Below, piece by piece: positions 1 to 9,676 of a stretch of DNA of 64,000 nucleotides. The notes under the pieces were generated by a model. It did no database searches. It was not told where the DNA came from and saw only the letters and a program-made list of their open reading frames with translations. The DNA is from Rhodeus uyekii (Eukaryota > Chordata > Actinopteri > Cypriniformes > Acheilognathidae). The number at the start of each line of letters is the position of its first letter. The first letter of the stretch is position 1. The stretch lies in assembly GCA_037043235.1 (NCBI GenBank), contig JAWRVZ010000040.1:3618501-3682500 (forward strand). The letters run 5' to 3'. The translations under genes and the position numbers were made by a program.

Positions 1-1194
1 GCGTCCAAGCTACTGTTTCCTCCTAACATATGCTTCACCTGCCAAAAAGAACAAGTTGTAGGGTCTAAAAGCTCTTCAGGCTTGTATGCAACTGTTATGT
101 TTGGCTGTGTGGTCAGTGCACAATCTTTAGATCCTTTTCCTCCACCCCACATGGCCTTTGACCTGATGGGATAGTGGGGTGACTCTATTTTCAATCTTGA
201 GAACATTAATGTGTACTTGCTGAATATTTTTGATTTGTTTTCTTTAAGATCAGGACATCAAGCACATGTAAGCAGTAAATCAAAACAAATACCAACTCAG
301 AGTGGATTCTGTGAAGGGTGTAGTTTTGATTCTTTGTCATTCATTAAAGGCTCCCGCAGACTGAAAGCTCTCTCTCTCTCACTGTTCTTTTCATTATGCT
401 CCCAGTGGCCAATTTAAATCTTCACTGCCAGAGGTCTGAATTCATGTGGATTACGATTATTCAGTTTGACATCTGAAAAGCGAAGTGACATCTGTCACGA
501 ATGCGTCATTAACTGAAAAGTTTACCCACAAATTAAACTAATTATGTCATCCTTCTACCCTTCTTCATGTGGTTCCAAACCTGTATGACTTTTTTCTGTG
601 TAACAAAAATGGAGACAACATAAATCTTTTCTTTGAACCTGGTCTTTTGCTTGTAATGAAATTGAAGGGGGATCCAGTCTGAGTTGCAAAATGACACACA
701 CACACAAAAACATTATAAAAACTGTCATAAAATGTAATAATGTCTGTGTTAACTATAATTGTTAACAAAAACTATTTAAAATATTTTTTTGTTTGGATAA
801 AGCTTCTTTTTTTACTTTATGAAACTACTTACTAACAAAAATTTGAAATGTTGCTTTGGCAGCTAATTGAAATGAAGTACAAAAATGGCTAAAACAAGTT
901 TATTTTCTTATAAAACAAATTTCAACAAGTGCTTTACAAAACAAAAATAAAACCAAACATAGCACAATTAACCAGAACTAAATAAAATACCAGAGTTCTG
1001 TTCATTTAAACTAAAACTGAAATAAGCGTTAAAATTAATAATATTATTTATATTATTAAGCTATATTTAATAATAAAAATAGAATGATATAAGCTAAAAA
1101 ATATAAAAGACAAAATTACTTTGACAATAAAGTGAAATAGAAAGTAGCTAAAAGTAGTTGGGGACTTAATATTGATCAATATTATTAATTGGCT
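1..1194. other. AT-rich stretch, no gene recognised (probably septin intron)
   Basis: No exon, RNA gene or named repeat is recognised here. The downstream septin exons begin mid-protein, so this is probably intron of that gene (inference). I looked for the preceding septin exon, which should encode the segment just before the isoleucine that opens exon 7233-7328, and found no match. Confidence 0.5.
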
Positions 1195-1313
1195 TGTTCT
1201 TCTGGAGCTGCTATACAGCTAAAACAAACTTTGTTGCATTATTTTTCTGTTATCTCTGTAAAGCTGCTTTGAGACAATTTATATAGTAAAAAGCTCTATA
1301 TAAATGTGACTAA
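1195..1313 (+). repeat. LINE/L2-type 3' tail fragment
   Basis: This matches the 3' end of the L2-type elements elsewhere in the window (for example 60780-60870). It has the same run of a CTGTAAAGCTGCTTTGAGAC block followed by a GCTCTATATAAATGTGAC-like tail. It is severely 5' truncated and non-coding. Confidence 0.6.
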
Positions 1314-1329
1314 TACAGTAATACCTCGG
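1314..1329 (+). mobile_element. Tigger/pogo-type inverted-repeat stub, left part
   Basis: TA followed by CAGTAATACCTCGG resembles the start of a Tigger/pogo terminal inverted repeat. The gypsy element at 1330-6938 interrupts it. The sequence resumes at 6944 as TTTACGAGCGAGC, which is what a Tigger-type end would read next. CTCGG (1325-1329) is duplicated as the gypsy target site. Confidence 0.6.
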
Positions 1330-1749
1330 TGTCATAACGGAAGACTCAAACACAGAGTGAGTTGAAAAGATTTATTATCGGCAGGACACAAGACAGTAGA
1401 TGGTTGCAGTGCAGTGAATGGCAGGGTAATTAGAGGCAATGGACAACAAAGAGTCTTAACTGAGTGAAGCGGAGACGAAGACAAACGAAGGCAAACTCGG
1501 GATGAAACAGGATGGCTTGGAGGAATGTCGAGGAGAATGGTTCGTGGAAGGCTCGGATAAAAAGTCTCAGAGTGGTAGCGCTGAGAGAGTCCGGGTAACA
1601 GTGATGAGACCAGACACTGAGTGCAGAGTGAGTGCTGGCTTTATAGTGTGGGGGTGATTAGCGACAGGTGTCAGTATTCAGGTGACAGGGATTGTGTGGG
1701 AGGAGTGAAGGAGGAGTCTGGTGCCGTGGGCGTGGCTGAGTCCGTTACA
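1330..1749 (-). repeat. 3' LTR of the gypsy element
   Basis: The LTR is 420 bases, TG...CA on the minus strand, and pairs with 6519-6938. The last roughly 26 codons of the integrase/chromodomain frame run into it and stop at 1671. Confidence 0.95.
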
Positions 1750-2774
1750 GTATCCCCCTCCCCACGGGCAGCTCCGGAGGACCGTAGCGGGCGACGACGA
1801 GGACGGCCTCGGCCCCGAGGCGCCGGTCGGTCGGGATGGGCAGTGTGGAAATCTTGCAGGAGGGTCGGGTCCAAGATGTCGTCCCGGGTTACCCAGCACC
1901 GTTCCTCGGGGCCATATCCCTCCCAGTCGACCAGATACTGCAGCTGGCCGCCTCGTCGCCGCGAATCCAGGATCTCGTGCACTCGGTAGATGTTGAGGTC
2001 CTCCGGATCCAAGGGAGGCGGTGGTACAGCTTCAGCACCAGACTCTGTGGGAGGAGACACAAGAGGTTCAGTGTAGGGTTTTAACAGTGAGACATGAAAG
2101 GATGGTGAAATGCGGTACTGTGGGGGGAGTTGGAGCCGGTAGGTGACGTCATTGATCTGCCTCAAGATCTTAAAAGGACCTGCGTAGCGGGGACTCAGCT
2201 TCTTGCAGGGCAGTCGTAGACGCATGTCACGGGTGGAGAGCCAAACCAGTTGACCCGGGTGGTATTGGGGTGTGGGTCCTCTCCGTCGGTCGGCCTGGAG
2301 CTTCTGTCTACGAACTGCCCGCTGGAGGTGTACATGAGCTGAGTCCCAGACCCTCTCGCTCTCCTGGAACCAATGGTGGACAGCTGGAACTTCCGTGGGC
2401 TCACCTGTCCAAGGGAAAAGTGGGGGTTGGTAGCCAAGGTAACACTGAAATGGAGTGAGGTGTGTGGAGTCCTGTCTAAGGGAGTTCTGGGCGTACTCGG
2501 CCCACGGAATATACCGGTTCCAGCTGTCCTGCTGGCGATCACAGTAGGCTCGGAGGAATCTCCCAATTTCCTGAATTTTGCGCTCAGTCTGGCCGTTGCT
2601 CTGAGGGTGGTATCCAGAGGTCAGGCTGATGGAAACACCTAGGAGCTCGAAGAATGCCTTCCAGACGCAGGAGATGAACTGGGGCCCACGGTCGGATACG
2701 ATGTCTTCGGGGAGGCCAAAGTGTCTGAAGACATGGTGGAAAAGGGCCTCCGCCGTTTCCCTACCCCGGTGCAT
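1671..2774 (-). pseudogene. gypsy integrase (C-terminal two thirds) with chromodomain
   Basis: This 367-residue frame starts inside the integrase core. Residues around 23-33 (DIVSDRGPQFI) carry the second catalytic Asp, and the PQSNGQTERK block carries the region of the catalytic Glu. A GPY/F-like segment follows (RYAGPFKIL). Near residue 265 comes a chromodomain (YRVHEILDSR then YLVDWEGYGPEE), which marks a chromovirus. The tail is basic and ends inside the 3' LTR. The zinc-binding N-terminus and first catalytic Asp are missing because the frame is fused at about 2775 to the end of the RT segment, removing RNase H and the start of integrase. The frame downstream of the junction is uninterrupted, consistent with a recent deletion. 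Confidence 0.92.
1750..1765 (-). other. polypurine tract of the gypsy element
   Basis: On the minus strand this reads GTGGGGAGGGGGATAC directly against the 3' LTR, which is the position and composition of a plus-strand primer. Confidence 0.8.
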
Positions 2775-2775
2775 G

Positions 2776-3200
2776 AGGCGTCAACTTCTACCATGAATGG
2801 GAGGTCGGGATCTGGGTGAACCAGGGTAGGAGCCGAGCAGAAGGCGTTCTTGAGGCTGGTGAAGGCGTGGGCAGCGTCGGTGTTCCAGGACAGAGACTTG
2901 GGCCCTTTCCGGAGCAGTGCAGACAGGGGTGCAGCGATGGTACTGAAGTTGCGGATGAATCTTCGGTAGAAGTTTGCGAATCCTAGAAATCTCTGAAGTT
3001 CTTTAACGGAAGTGGGTGTGGGCCAGGTCTGCACTGCTTTCACCTTCCCCTGGTCCATCTTGACGCCGCTCTGGTCGATGATGTATCCGAGGAACTGAGT
3101 CTGGCTGCGGTGGAACTCGCATTTCTCCAGCTTCAGATATAGTTGGTATTCTCTGAGTCTTTGGAGGACCTGCGCAACGTGGGATGGATGTTCCTCAGAC
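2776..3200 (-). pseudogene. gypsy reverse transcriptase, C-terminal part
   Basis: The RT thumb/connection segment includes FLGFANFYRRFI and the block ending VEVDAS, which normally opens RNase H. It lies downstream of the YIDD active-site box (minus strand, 3207-3218). Just after that box the frame hits a TGA and resumes in another frame (EEHPSHVAQVLQR), so a small deletion or frameshift lies near 3195-3200. At the left end the segment is fused to integrase sequence by the internal deletion. Confidence 0.88.
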
Positions 3201-3311
3201 TAAGATATCGTCGATGTAGACAATGACAAACTGGTGCAGGAATTCTCGGAGTATCTCATTCATAAAGCCCTGGAACACAGCGGGGGCATTGGAGAGACCG
3301 AAGGGCATTAC

Positions 3312-4423
3312 TAGGTATTAATAGTGACCTGCTGGGGTAACGAAGGCTGTTTTCCACTCGTCCCCCTTCCTGATACGGATGAGATTGTACGCGCTGCGCA
3401 GGTCCAACTTTGTGAAAATGCGAGCCCCCCGCAGCTGCTCCAGAGCGGCGGGAACCAGGGGAAGCGGGTAGCGGTACTTAATGGTGTGGGCGTTGAGGTG
3501 GCGATAGTCAATGCAGGGCCTCAAGCCTCCGTCCTTCTTTGCCACGAAGAAGAAACTGGCAGCGGCAGGGGAAGTTGACGGACGAATGTACTTCTGGCTG
3601 AGGGCCTCCTTAACGTACTCCTCCATGGCCTGTTGCTCCGGGATGGACAAGGGGTAGATTCGTCCTTTGGGAAAGGTGGTCCCAGGCAGCAGGTCAATCG
3701 CACAGTCCCATGGCCGATGAGGTGGTAGTGTGGTGGCTAGTTGTGGGCTGAAGACATCCTGGAACGCCCGGTATTGTGTTGGGAGATCGGAGGAAACCTC
3801 AGCGAGGGGGCTTTCGATGGAGGTAGATGCGAGATCGACCTGCGGCAGTGATTTGAGTCGAGGTGGCTGTGGTGGGAGTTTCTGAACAGAAGAGAGACAG
3901 TTATCGAAACAATGGGTACTCCACTTTAATACCTCCCCCGATCTCCAACAGATGTCCGGTGAGTGAGTCGCTAGCCACGGGCGTCCCAGGACAATGTCGG
4001 CCGTGGATCCCTCCAGCACCAGAAGCGCGATGGTCTCTTGGTGAAGGCAACCGATGTTGAGGGTGAGCTCCGTGGAGGCGTAGCGTATGCACCCGCGGCC
4101 CAGCGGTTTTCCCAATATGGAGTGAGCTCGATAGGGGGTATTGAGTAAACATTTGGAAGCTTTGAGTTTATGGAGCAAGGAGGAGGAGATGAAGTTGCCG
4201 GCTGCGCCGGAGTCAATCAGGGCTTTTGCTGGAAGAGAGTGAACATTGGAAGTTACCAGTACATCGGTGCAAGAGAGTGTAGTAATGGAGGGCTTTGTAT
4301 GTAGGGTACTCACCGCTGGGCGTGGAGGTCGGACCGGGCAGGTGTTTCGGTAGTGGCCCTGACCTCCACAGTACAAGCAGAGGTGCATACGCATACGCCG
4401 CTCCCTTTCAGATGGTGTTAGTC
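3312..4423 (-). pseudogene. gypsy gag-pol: zinc knuckle, protease, N-terminal reverse transcriptase
   Basis: The frame opens with a CX2CX4HX4C zinc knuckle (CLYCGGQGHYRNTC). A retroviral-type aspartic protease with active site DSGAAG follows about 42 residues later. Then comes the RT, with YRHLN, the first catalytic region FTKLDLRSAY and DEWKTAF. A TAA at 3318-3320 ends the frame immediately after the GHY of the RT palm, where a Glu codon is normal for the family. Its first codons join in phase to the gag frame at 5795 if the hAT insertion and one target copy are ignored, so gag and pol were one frame before the insertion. Confidence 0.92.
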
Positions 4424-5786
4424 CAGGGGTGGGCAAACTTTTTGTCTCGCGGGCCACATTGGTTTCTTAAAATTGACAGAGGGGCCGGGATTGTTGACGG
4501 GGGGGGGGGGGGGGGGGGTCTGTGTCTTTATTCTGGGGGTCTATGACTTTAATATACGAGCGCAAAACTGATGTTTGTGTGCGCGTAAATTACATCCGCG
4601 AGCGGAAAACAGAGCTACACGGGTACACAAGCTCAAAAATAAAAAAACAATAAAAATAACTCACTGCTCTTGACTTTTGTAACTTTAATAAATTCAGATA
4701 TTTTTTATATATAGTGAAGATGATTCAATGCTATTTTACATTTGATTATCTTAATCAAATTAGCTGAGAGCAAGTGCTGGTTCTACCTGAAAAACACTAC
4801 TGTGTTTGTTCTTCTGAGCCCTGATGAAGGAACACTAAATACATACTGTTTTATTGAATGAAAGATAAAATATGACAACAGAAGCATGAAAATAACTGAG
4901 GGAAATATATATAGGGACATGACCAGAGCAAAGGCAGGATATACTTCCCTCAATTTAAAATATTTATTGACTTCAAAACTGGTGTATGAGCTCTATTTGT
5001 CATGTACATTTTATTCTAATGTACATTATATTTCCTCTACCTATATTTCCCTATTTTTCCTCTTGTATTTGCAGGTCATGTTCTTGAATGCAGCAAATAA
5101 CAACATAACGTTGACAGCATACAACTTCTTTTGAGAAGGTCGCACCTGTGCATTTACTTATAATAAATCCTAGAAAACCTGTATAAAGTATAGTTTGGTC
5201 TTAAATCACTCGACTGGGACACGTGAAATTACAACAAAACAATATTAATACAATTTAATCGACAAAAAAAAACATAATATGCAATGTGACTGAATCGTAT
5301 CTTTGCCTCAGCTCTACATTGACAATCACAGGCGTCCAATCACAACTGACCTCTGGAAAAAAGGGAACTAACCAATGACGTTTGATGTTACTATTACAAG
5401 AGCAAGCCCCGCCCCACGACTGACAGAAATAAAAATGCTCGCGCGAGCAAAAACAGCAGTTGAGAGCGGGCGAATGTTCGCGCGCGCCTAGATTAGATGT
5501 CACGCGCGCGCGAGTGATTAAAATGAGCTTGCGCGGGTACCCGTATTTACGCGTGTAGCTCTGTTTTCCACTCGCGGAAGGGGGTAGGGGTCTAGAGGGG
5601 TTTGCGACACACGCATACTCTCCACCACACTTTCAGCGGCACTGCCGCTTGCAGCCGCGACAGAGTGACATTACAGGGAAATGTAAAATGAAGGAGGTTT
5701 AATATAGGTTCGGCAAGTTCGGCGGGCCGGATTAAAAAGCCCAACGGGCCGGATATGGCCCGCGGGCCGTAGTTTGCCCACCCCTG
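4424..5786 (+). mobile_element. non-autonomous hAT transposon inside gypsy gag
   Basis: The ends are CAGGGGTGGGCAAACT and its inverse AGTTTGCCCACCCCTG, a terminal repeat typical of the hAT superfamily. They are flanked by a perfect 8-base duplication TGTTAGTC (4416-4423 and 5787-5794). Subterminal inverted similarity continues inward: GCGGGCCA blocks, then the stretches near 4580-4630 and 5525-5580. The 1363-base body has no transposase frame. It contains a run of 20 G (4499-4518) and a CpG-rich right arm (5440-5580). It inserted after the gypsy element or came with its parent copy. Confidence 0.93.
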
Positions 5787-6524
5787 TGTTAGTCGGTACT
5801 GATCGACTTGCATCGGCTCTGGTGCTGGAGTTTGGTACTCCCGCGATGGAGGCGGGGAATGCAACGGGTCTGAGGAGAGTGAGCAGGCTGAAAGGTTTTG
5901 TGAGACGAGAATGGAACGTTGAATCAGATTTTCCAGTCCAATGGTTTCATCATAGATAGCCAGGTGAGCACGGATCTGCGGGTTTAAACCTTGTCGGAAA
6001 GCTGTCATCAGGGCTATTTCATTCCAGCCGCTAGAGGCGGCTAATGTGCGGAATCTCAGTGTGTACTCGTGGATGGGCTGGTTACCTTGCTGAACTCGAA
6101 GCAACTGATCCTGTGAAGAGAGAGTCCCCGCAGACCGGCTGAAGACTTCTCTGAAGTGTTTGACGAATGCTTCAAGTGATTGGGTGACAGGCCCGTCAGT
6201 CGACCAGATTGCCTGGGCCCATTGGAGGGCGCGTCCTGTTAGAAGGGAGATCATAAAGGCAATCTTGGCGCATTCTGACTCGAACTGACGGGCCTGCAGC
6301 TCGAAATACAGGGAGCACTGTAGTAGAAACCCATTGCATTCCTCCGCCTCGCCAGCAAAGGGCGCTGGTCGGGCCATGGGACTGGCGGAGGCAGAAGAAG
6401 AAGTGGTTCCCATTTGCAGTGCTAGGTGTAGTGCTTGGGCTAACTCGGGGATCGTGACGGGTCCAGGTGACGGGTGCTCGGCCGCTACCGCCTCGGCCTG
6501 CCGAGAGGTCTGGTCTTCTGTCAT
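5787..6524 (-). pseudogene. gypsy gag, interrupted by hAT
   Basis: About 245 residues of gag read leftward from an ATG at 6522-6524. That start codon lies within the last 6 bases of the 5' LTR. The capsid-like core has the order typical of sushi-type gag: PFAGEAEECNGFLLQC, then WAQAIW, LEAFVKHFREVF, LLRVQQGNQPIHEYTLRFR and FRQGL. The matrix-like N-terminus is short. The hAT element at 4424-5786 cuts the frame between the capsid domain and the zinc knuckle. A further in-frame ATG at 6542 lies deeper in the LTR; the one at 6524 fits the predicted transcript equally well. Confidence 0.9.
6508..6516 (-). other. putative self-priming primer binding site (gypsy)
   Basis: On the minus strand, two bases inside the 5' LTR, the RNA reads AGACCAGAC. 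This is the exact complement of GTCTGGTCT (minus strand, 6804-6796), the predicted first bases of the transcript. No match to a tRNA 3' end is seen at the LTR edge. Tf1 and the vertebrate Tf1/sushi group are known to prime in this way. Confidence 0.8.
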
Positions 6525-6938
6525 AACGGAAGACTCAAACACAGAGTGAGTTGAACAGATTTATTATCGGCAGGACACAAAACAGTAGACGGTTGCAGTG
6601 CAGTGAATGGCAGGGTAATTAGAGGCAATGGACAACAAAGAGTCTTAACTGAGTGAAGCGGAGACGAAGACAAACGAAGGCAAACTCGGGATGAAACAGG
6701 ATGGCTTGGAGGAATGTCGAGGAGAATGGTTCGTGGAAGGCTCGGATGAAAAGTCTCAGAGTGGTAGCGCTGAGAGAGTCTGGGTAACAGTGATGAGACC
6801 AGACACTGAGTGCAGAGTGAGTGCTAGCTTTATAGTGTGGGGGTGATTAGCGACAGGTGTCAGTATTCAGGTGACAGGGATCGTGTGGGAGGAGTGAAGG
6901 AGGAGTCTGGTGCCGTGGGCGTGGCTGAGTCCGTTACA
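6519..6938 (-). repeat. 5' LTR of the gypsy element
   Basis: The LTR is 420 bases and differs from the 3' LTR at 7 positions, six of them transitions. It contains a TATAAA box (6829-6834) and ends with the gag ATG. Confidence 0.95.
6796..6834 (-). promoter_or_regulatory. LTR core promoter and start of R
   Basis: TATAAA lies at 6834-6829 on the minus strand. A start about 30 bases downstream falls at 6804, the first base of GTCTGGTCT (6804-6796), the sequence complementary to the site just inside the LTR. Confidence 0.7.
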
Positions 6939-6943
6939 CTCGG

Positions 6944-6985
6944 TTTACGAGCGAGCAAATACGAGCAAATCGGTGTATGAGCATG
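6944..6985 (+). mobile_element. Tigger/pogo-type end, right part
   Basis: This continues the stub at 1314-1329 after the gypsy insertion with TTTACGAGCGAGC and repeated TACGAGCAAAT words typical of Tigger-type ends. The remainder is missing; by about 6985 the sequence is ordinary AT-rich intron. Confidence 0.55.
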
Positions 6986-7232
6986 GAGGGTCAAATTATT
7001 AAATACTATAATAATATATAAAAAAATGTATTAAGCAGTGATCCATATGACTCCACTACATTCCATATGTTTGGATAGTTTTGTCATTTGACACAAGGAC
7101 TACATGAAATTTGAAACCTTTTACTTTCAGTATGGGGAAAATGTCTAATGTCTAAATTAATGTCATAAATAACTGCATAACCTCCATAGATGAACAAAGA
7201 ATTAAACACATTTTTCTTTCTTCTTTTTGCAG

Positions 7233-7328
7233 ATAAGAGAGGACTTGCGAGCCAATGAAATCGACATATATCCTCAAAAGGAGTTTGATGAGGATGCAGA
7301 GGACAGAATGATTAATGAGAAGATCAGG
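7233..7328 (+). CDS. sept9: septin-9-like protein, coding exon (fourth from last)
   Basis: Encodes 32 residues beginning IREDLRANEID, then YPQKEFDEDAED and MINEKIR, which is the C-terminal half of the septin GTPase domain. Acceptor is TTTTTGCAG, donor GTATGT; the exon is in phase 0 at both ends. Septins are filament-forming GTP-binding cytoskeletal proteins that act at the cell cortex, at the division site and with actin and microtubules. The residue pattern here and in the next exons fits the SEPT3/9/12 group and best fits SEPT9 (family knowledge). Fish often keep two SEPT9 copies, so a/b is not assigned. Earlier exons lie outside the window. A young gypsy element ends 290 bases upstream. 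Confidence 0.9.
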
Positions 7329-7470
7329 GTATGTCAATTTGTCACTTTATATCTTTATCACTTTTATGTCTTTTATTTCTGCCTGGTTGGGCTGTATATT
7401 GTTATTCCAAGTGCTGCTTTTGTATATTGAGGGTTTCCATGTGAATCTGTGAGGGGAACATGTGTTATAG

Positions 7471-7567
7471 GAGATGATCCCGTTTGCTGTGGTGGGAAGT
7501 GATCAAGAATATCAGGTCAATGGAAAAAGACTTCTGGGCAGGAAAACAAGATGGGGGACAGTAGAAG
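7471..7567 (+). CDS. sept9: septin-9-like protein, coding exon (third from last)
   Basis: Encodes EMIPFAVVGSDQEY, then QVNGKRLLGRKTRWGTVE, the highly conserved septin stretch with the invariant Trp-Gly near the end of the GTPase domain. Acceptor ATAG at 7467-7470; donor GTAGTG at 7568 is a weak match. The exon is 97 bases and leaves one base for the next codon (phase 1). The intron before it is only 142 bases. Confidence 0.93.
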
Positions 7568-7721
7568 GTAGTGCTCACACACAAACACACACAGCCTCTC
7601 TTCTCTCTCACACACTTTTCTTTAAGTCTTTCTTTTTTTAACTCACATCTGCACATCCTCTCTGGCAGTAAACGTTGTTGCTGGATTGGTGTTCTGTGCT
7701 TCCTTTCTTGATTTAAAAACA

Positions 7722-7723
<2 letters not shown>

Positions 7724-7801
<78 letters not shown>
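7724..7801 (+). repeat. (GT)n microsatellite in septin intron
   Basis: About 38 uninterrupted GT units, beginning about 160 bases downstream of the weak donor at 7568. Confidence 0.98.
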
Positions 7802-7803
<2 letters not shown>

Positions 7804-8215
7804 CATTTCCTATATCACTGTGATTGTTTTACTGTTTTGAAATGGATTCTCATGATTTAATCATCTGTACTAAACATTTAAAAAGCCACACCACAAAACT
7901 GTTCTCAGTTTGGAAACATCTTGGAAATCTTGGAAACATTATAAATATACACACTAGAGCTAGTTAACATATCTAATTGTGTAATGCAGTTCAACACATT
8001 TTTATGTCATTAACACATTTATTCAAATGGAAATAAATGTTAATTCTGTAATGTCATCATCTGTCAAGAACTGTTAATGAAGTGTTTATTAACTGCTTTA
8101 ATTTTTATATTGATTTATGTATTTTGAGACGTGTGAGTAGAACAAGATGGAACTGAATGAGACATTTTAAATACAAAAGTATTAGATATTATAAGTATTA
8201 CTAATAGTATTGAGC
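7802..8215. other. intron, nothing recognised
   Basis: AT-rich intronic sequence between the GT microsatellite and the SINE. No exon or repeat is recognised. Confidence 0.6.
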
Positions 8216-8362
8216 TTTCCTGTAGCTTAATCAGTTGAGCATTGGTGTGTACAACACCAAGGTCATTGGTTTGATCCCAGGGAAAGCAAGAACTGATTCA
8301 ATTTGTTCCTTGAATGCAATGTAGGTTGGGTCTGCCAGATGCATAAATGTAAATGTATTGAA
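8216..8362 (+). mobile_element. tRNA-derived SINE
   Basis: The head is tRNA-like: TGTAGCTTAATCAGTTGAGC gives an A-box-like motif and GGTTTGATCCC a B-box. A tail follows with GAATGCAATGTAGG, CTGCCAGATGCATAAATG and a TAAATGTAAATG end. A second copy in antisense is at 37378-37530. It is not a functional tRNA gene: the acceptor stem is decayed and a SINE body follows. Confidence 0.85.
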
Positions 8363-9270
8363 TTAAAATTATTGCAAAAGAATTTTGTTCTGTTAATAGT
8401 CCTACTATACACATACACATATATGTGTGGTGTGTCTGTCTTCAGTGTTCTTTCTGTCAAATCCAAATCAAATCAATCAAATCAAATCCTGTACCCAATT
8501 CTTTCCATAAGAATGGTTACCGAGAATTCAAACTACTCCTTCACATAGAAAGCTGTAATTAGAAAAGCTCAATCTTGCATGGACAAGAGAGTGGTAAAAG
8601 TTAATTGATTTAAAGTAACCATATTCTAGCATTAATATGTGAAGAGTGTTGAAAGTGCTATAAGTGTCATCTTCTTGTTAAGATGCCTTTTGTATATTAC
8701 ATATAAGAGTTAAGTGGCTTTCACCGGTAGTGATTTGCAGTGACATTGATTTACAATGAAAATGTGATTTACCCACAGGAGCACAGATCAGCTTGCGCGA
8801 CCTTTTAAGCAACCAGTATTTAGAGAGTCAGTATGTGTGACTTAAACAAGGTTTAAAAAATAGAATAAAGAAACAGTGATTCTGTTACTATATAATCCTA
8901 TAGTCTATAATTTAGCTTTCCAAATCTAGTTGCTTTCTATCTTTCCCACCACATTCTTCAAATATTACCCCCTATTGTCATATTCATAGTTTTTAACCAC
9001 CAAAAATCAACAGGATTCCAATTCTTCCTTTATTAAAGAGTCTTCATGCATACACTGACTGTAGCCTCTTTGTTATCGTCTGTTTTACTGCACTGTCATC
9101 TAGTGTCCGTAAGATGCTACTACATCTCAAGCACAAAAGCAAATATAGAAACATACAGTGGAAGATAGACTTTTTATATAGCATGTTATATAATAATTTG
9201 TTGATGTTTTTTCATGACTGAATTGCGCTCTAAAACTACATTACCTTTCTTTTTCTAATTATTTTTCCAG
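8363..9270. other. intron, nothing recognised
   Basis: AT-rich septin intron sequence. No exon or named repeat is recognised. Confidence 0.6.
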
Positions 9271-9322
9271 TTGAGAACACCGCACACTGTGAGTTTTCCT
9301 ATTTGCGGGATTTGCTCATCAG
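9271..9322 (+). CDS. sept9: septin-9-like protein, coding exon (second from last)
   Basis: This 52-base exon encodes VENTAHCEFSYLRDLLI, the conserved CEF-x-YLRDLLI block of septins. The first Val is split with the previous exon (phase 1) and the last Arg with the next (phase 2). Acceptor TTTTTCCAG, donor GTATTC. Confidence 0.93.
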
Positions 9323-9676
9323 GTATTCTAAACATTTCAGTTCTTATGTTTGTATGTGAGTGATTTCTTGTGTCATGCATAGTGACCCCAAAATGTTTTG
9401 AAAACGTATCCACACTTAAAAGAGCATTTTGTACAGTGATGTATTTGGATTATATACAGTAGAAAAATATCAAAATATGTGTCATCTCAAGAACACTAAG
9501 TTATAAAAAAGTAACATTTGCGTGAACTAGAGTCAAAGGTGTTTCTCTTTTTCTTTTTCTTTTTTTGCAGATGGCATTTAGTTACACATCTGTAACCAAG
9601 GAGTGTTTGTATTAACAAGATTGCAGTTAGTAAATATATATATGTTTTCACTCTGTCTCTGTTTGTCCTGTTCTAG

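Larger units (their letters stand above)
1330..6938 (-). mobile_element. Ty3/gypsy retrotransposon, Tf1/sushi-type chromovirus, defective
   Basis: The element is complete in outline and lies on the minus strand. It has two 420-base LTRs (1330-1749 and 6519-6938), each TG...CA, and a 5-base target duplication CTCGG at 1325-1329 and 6939-6943. By eye the LTRs differ at 7 positions (about 98.3% identical), so insertion is recent. Reading leftward from the 5' LTR come gag, zinc knuckle, aspartic protease, reverse transcriptase, the C-terminal part of integrase and a chromodomain. Gag and pol are in the same frame across the later hAT insertion, so they form one reading frame as in Tf1/sushi elements. 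It cannot move by itself: it has a stop in RT, a frameshift after the YIDD box, and a deletion from the start of RNase H into integrase. It sits antisense in the septin intron. Confidence 0.95.

Noticed and set aside
211..417. Possible upstream septin exon in the first 420 bases
   Set aside because: No septin motif, and no acceptor/donor pair in a fitting phase.
1330..6938. Endogenous retrovirus with envelope
   Set aside because: There is no envelope frame between integrase and the 3' LTR. The chromodomain and single gag-pol frame mark a Tf1/sushi retrotransposon.
7465..7806. 113-codon minus-strand frame starting with a run of Thr-His
   Set aside because: It is the complement of the GT microsatellite and overlaps a septin exon on the other strand.
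8216..8290. tRNA gene
   Set aside because: A- and B-box-like motifs are present, but the stems do not pair well, a SINE tail follows, and a second decayed copy exists at 37378-37530.
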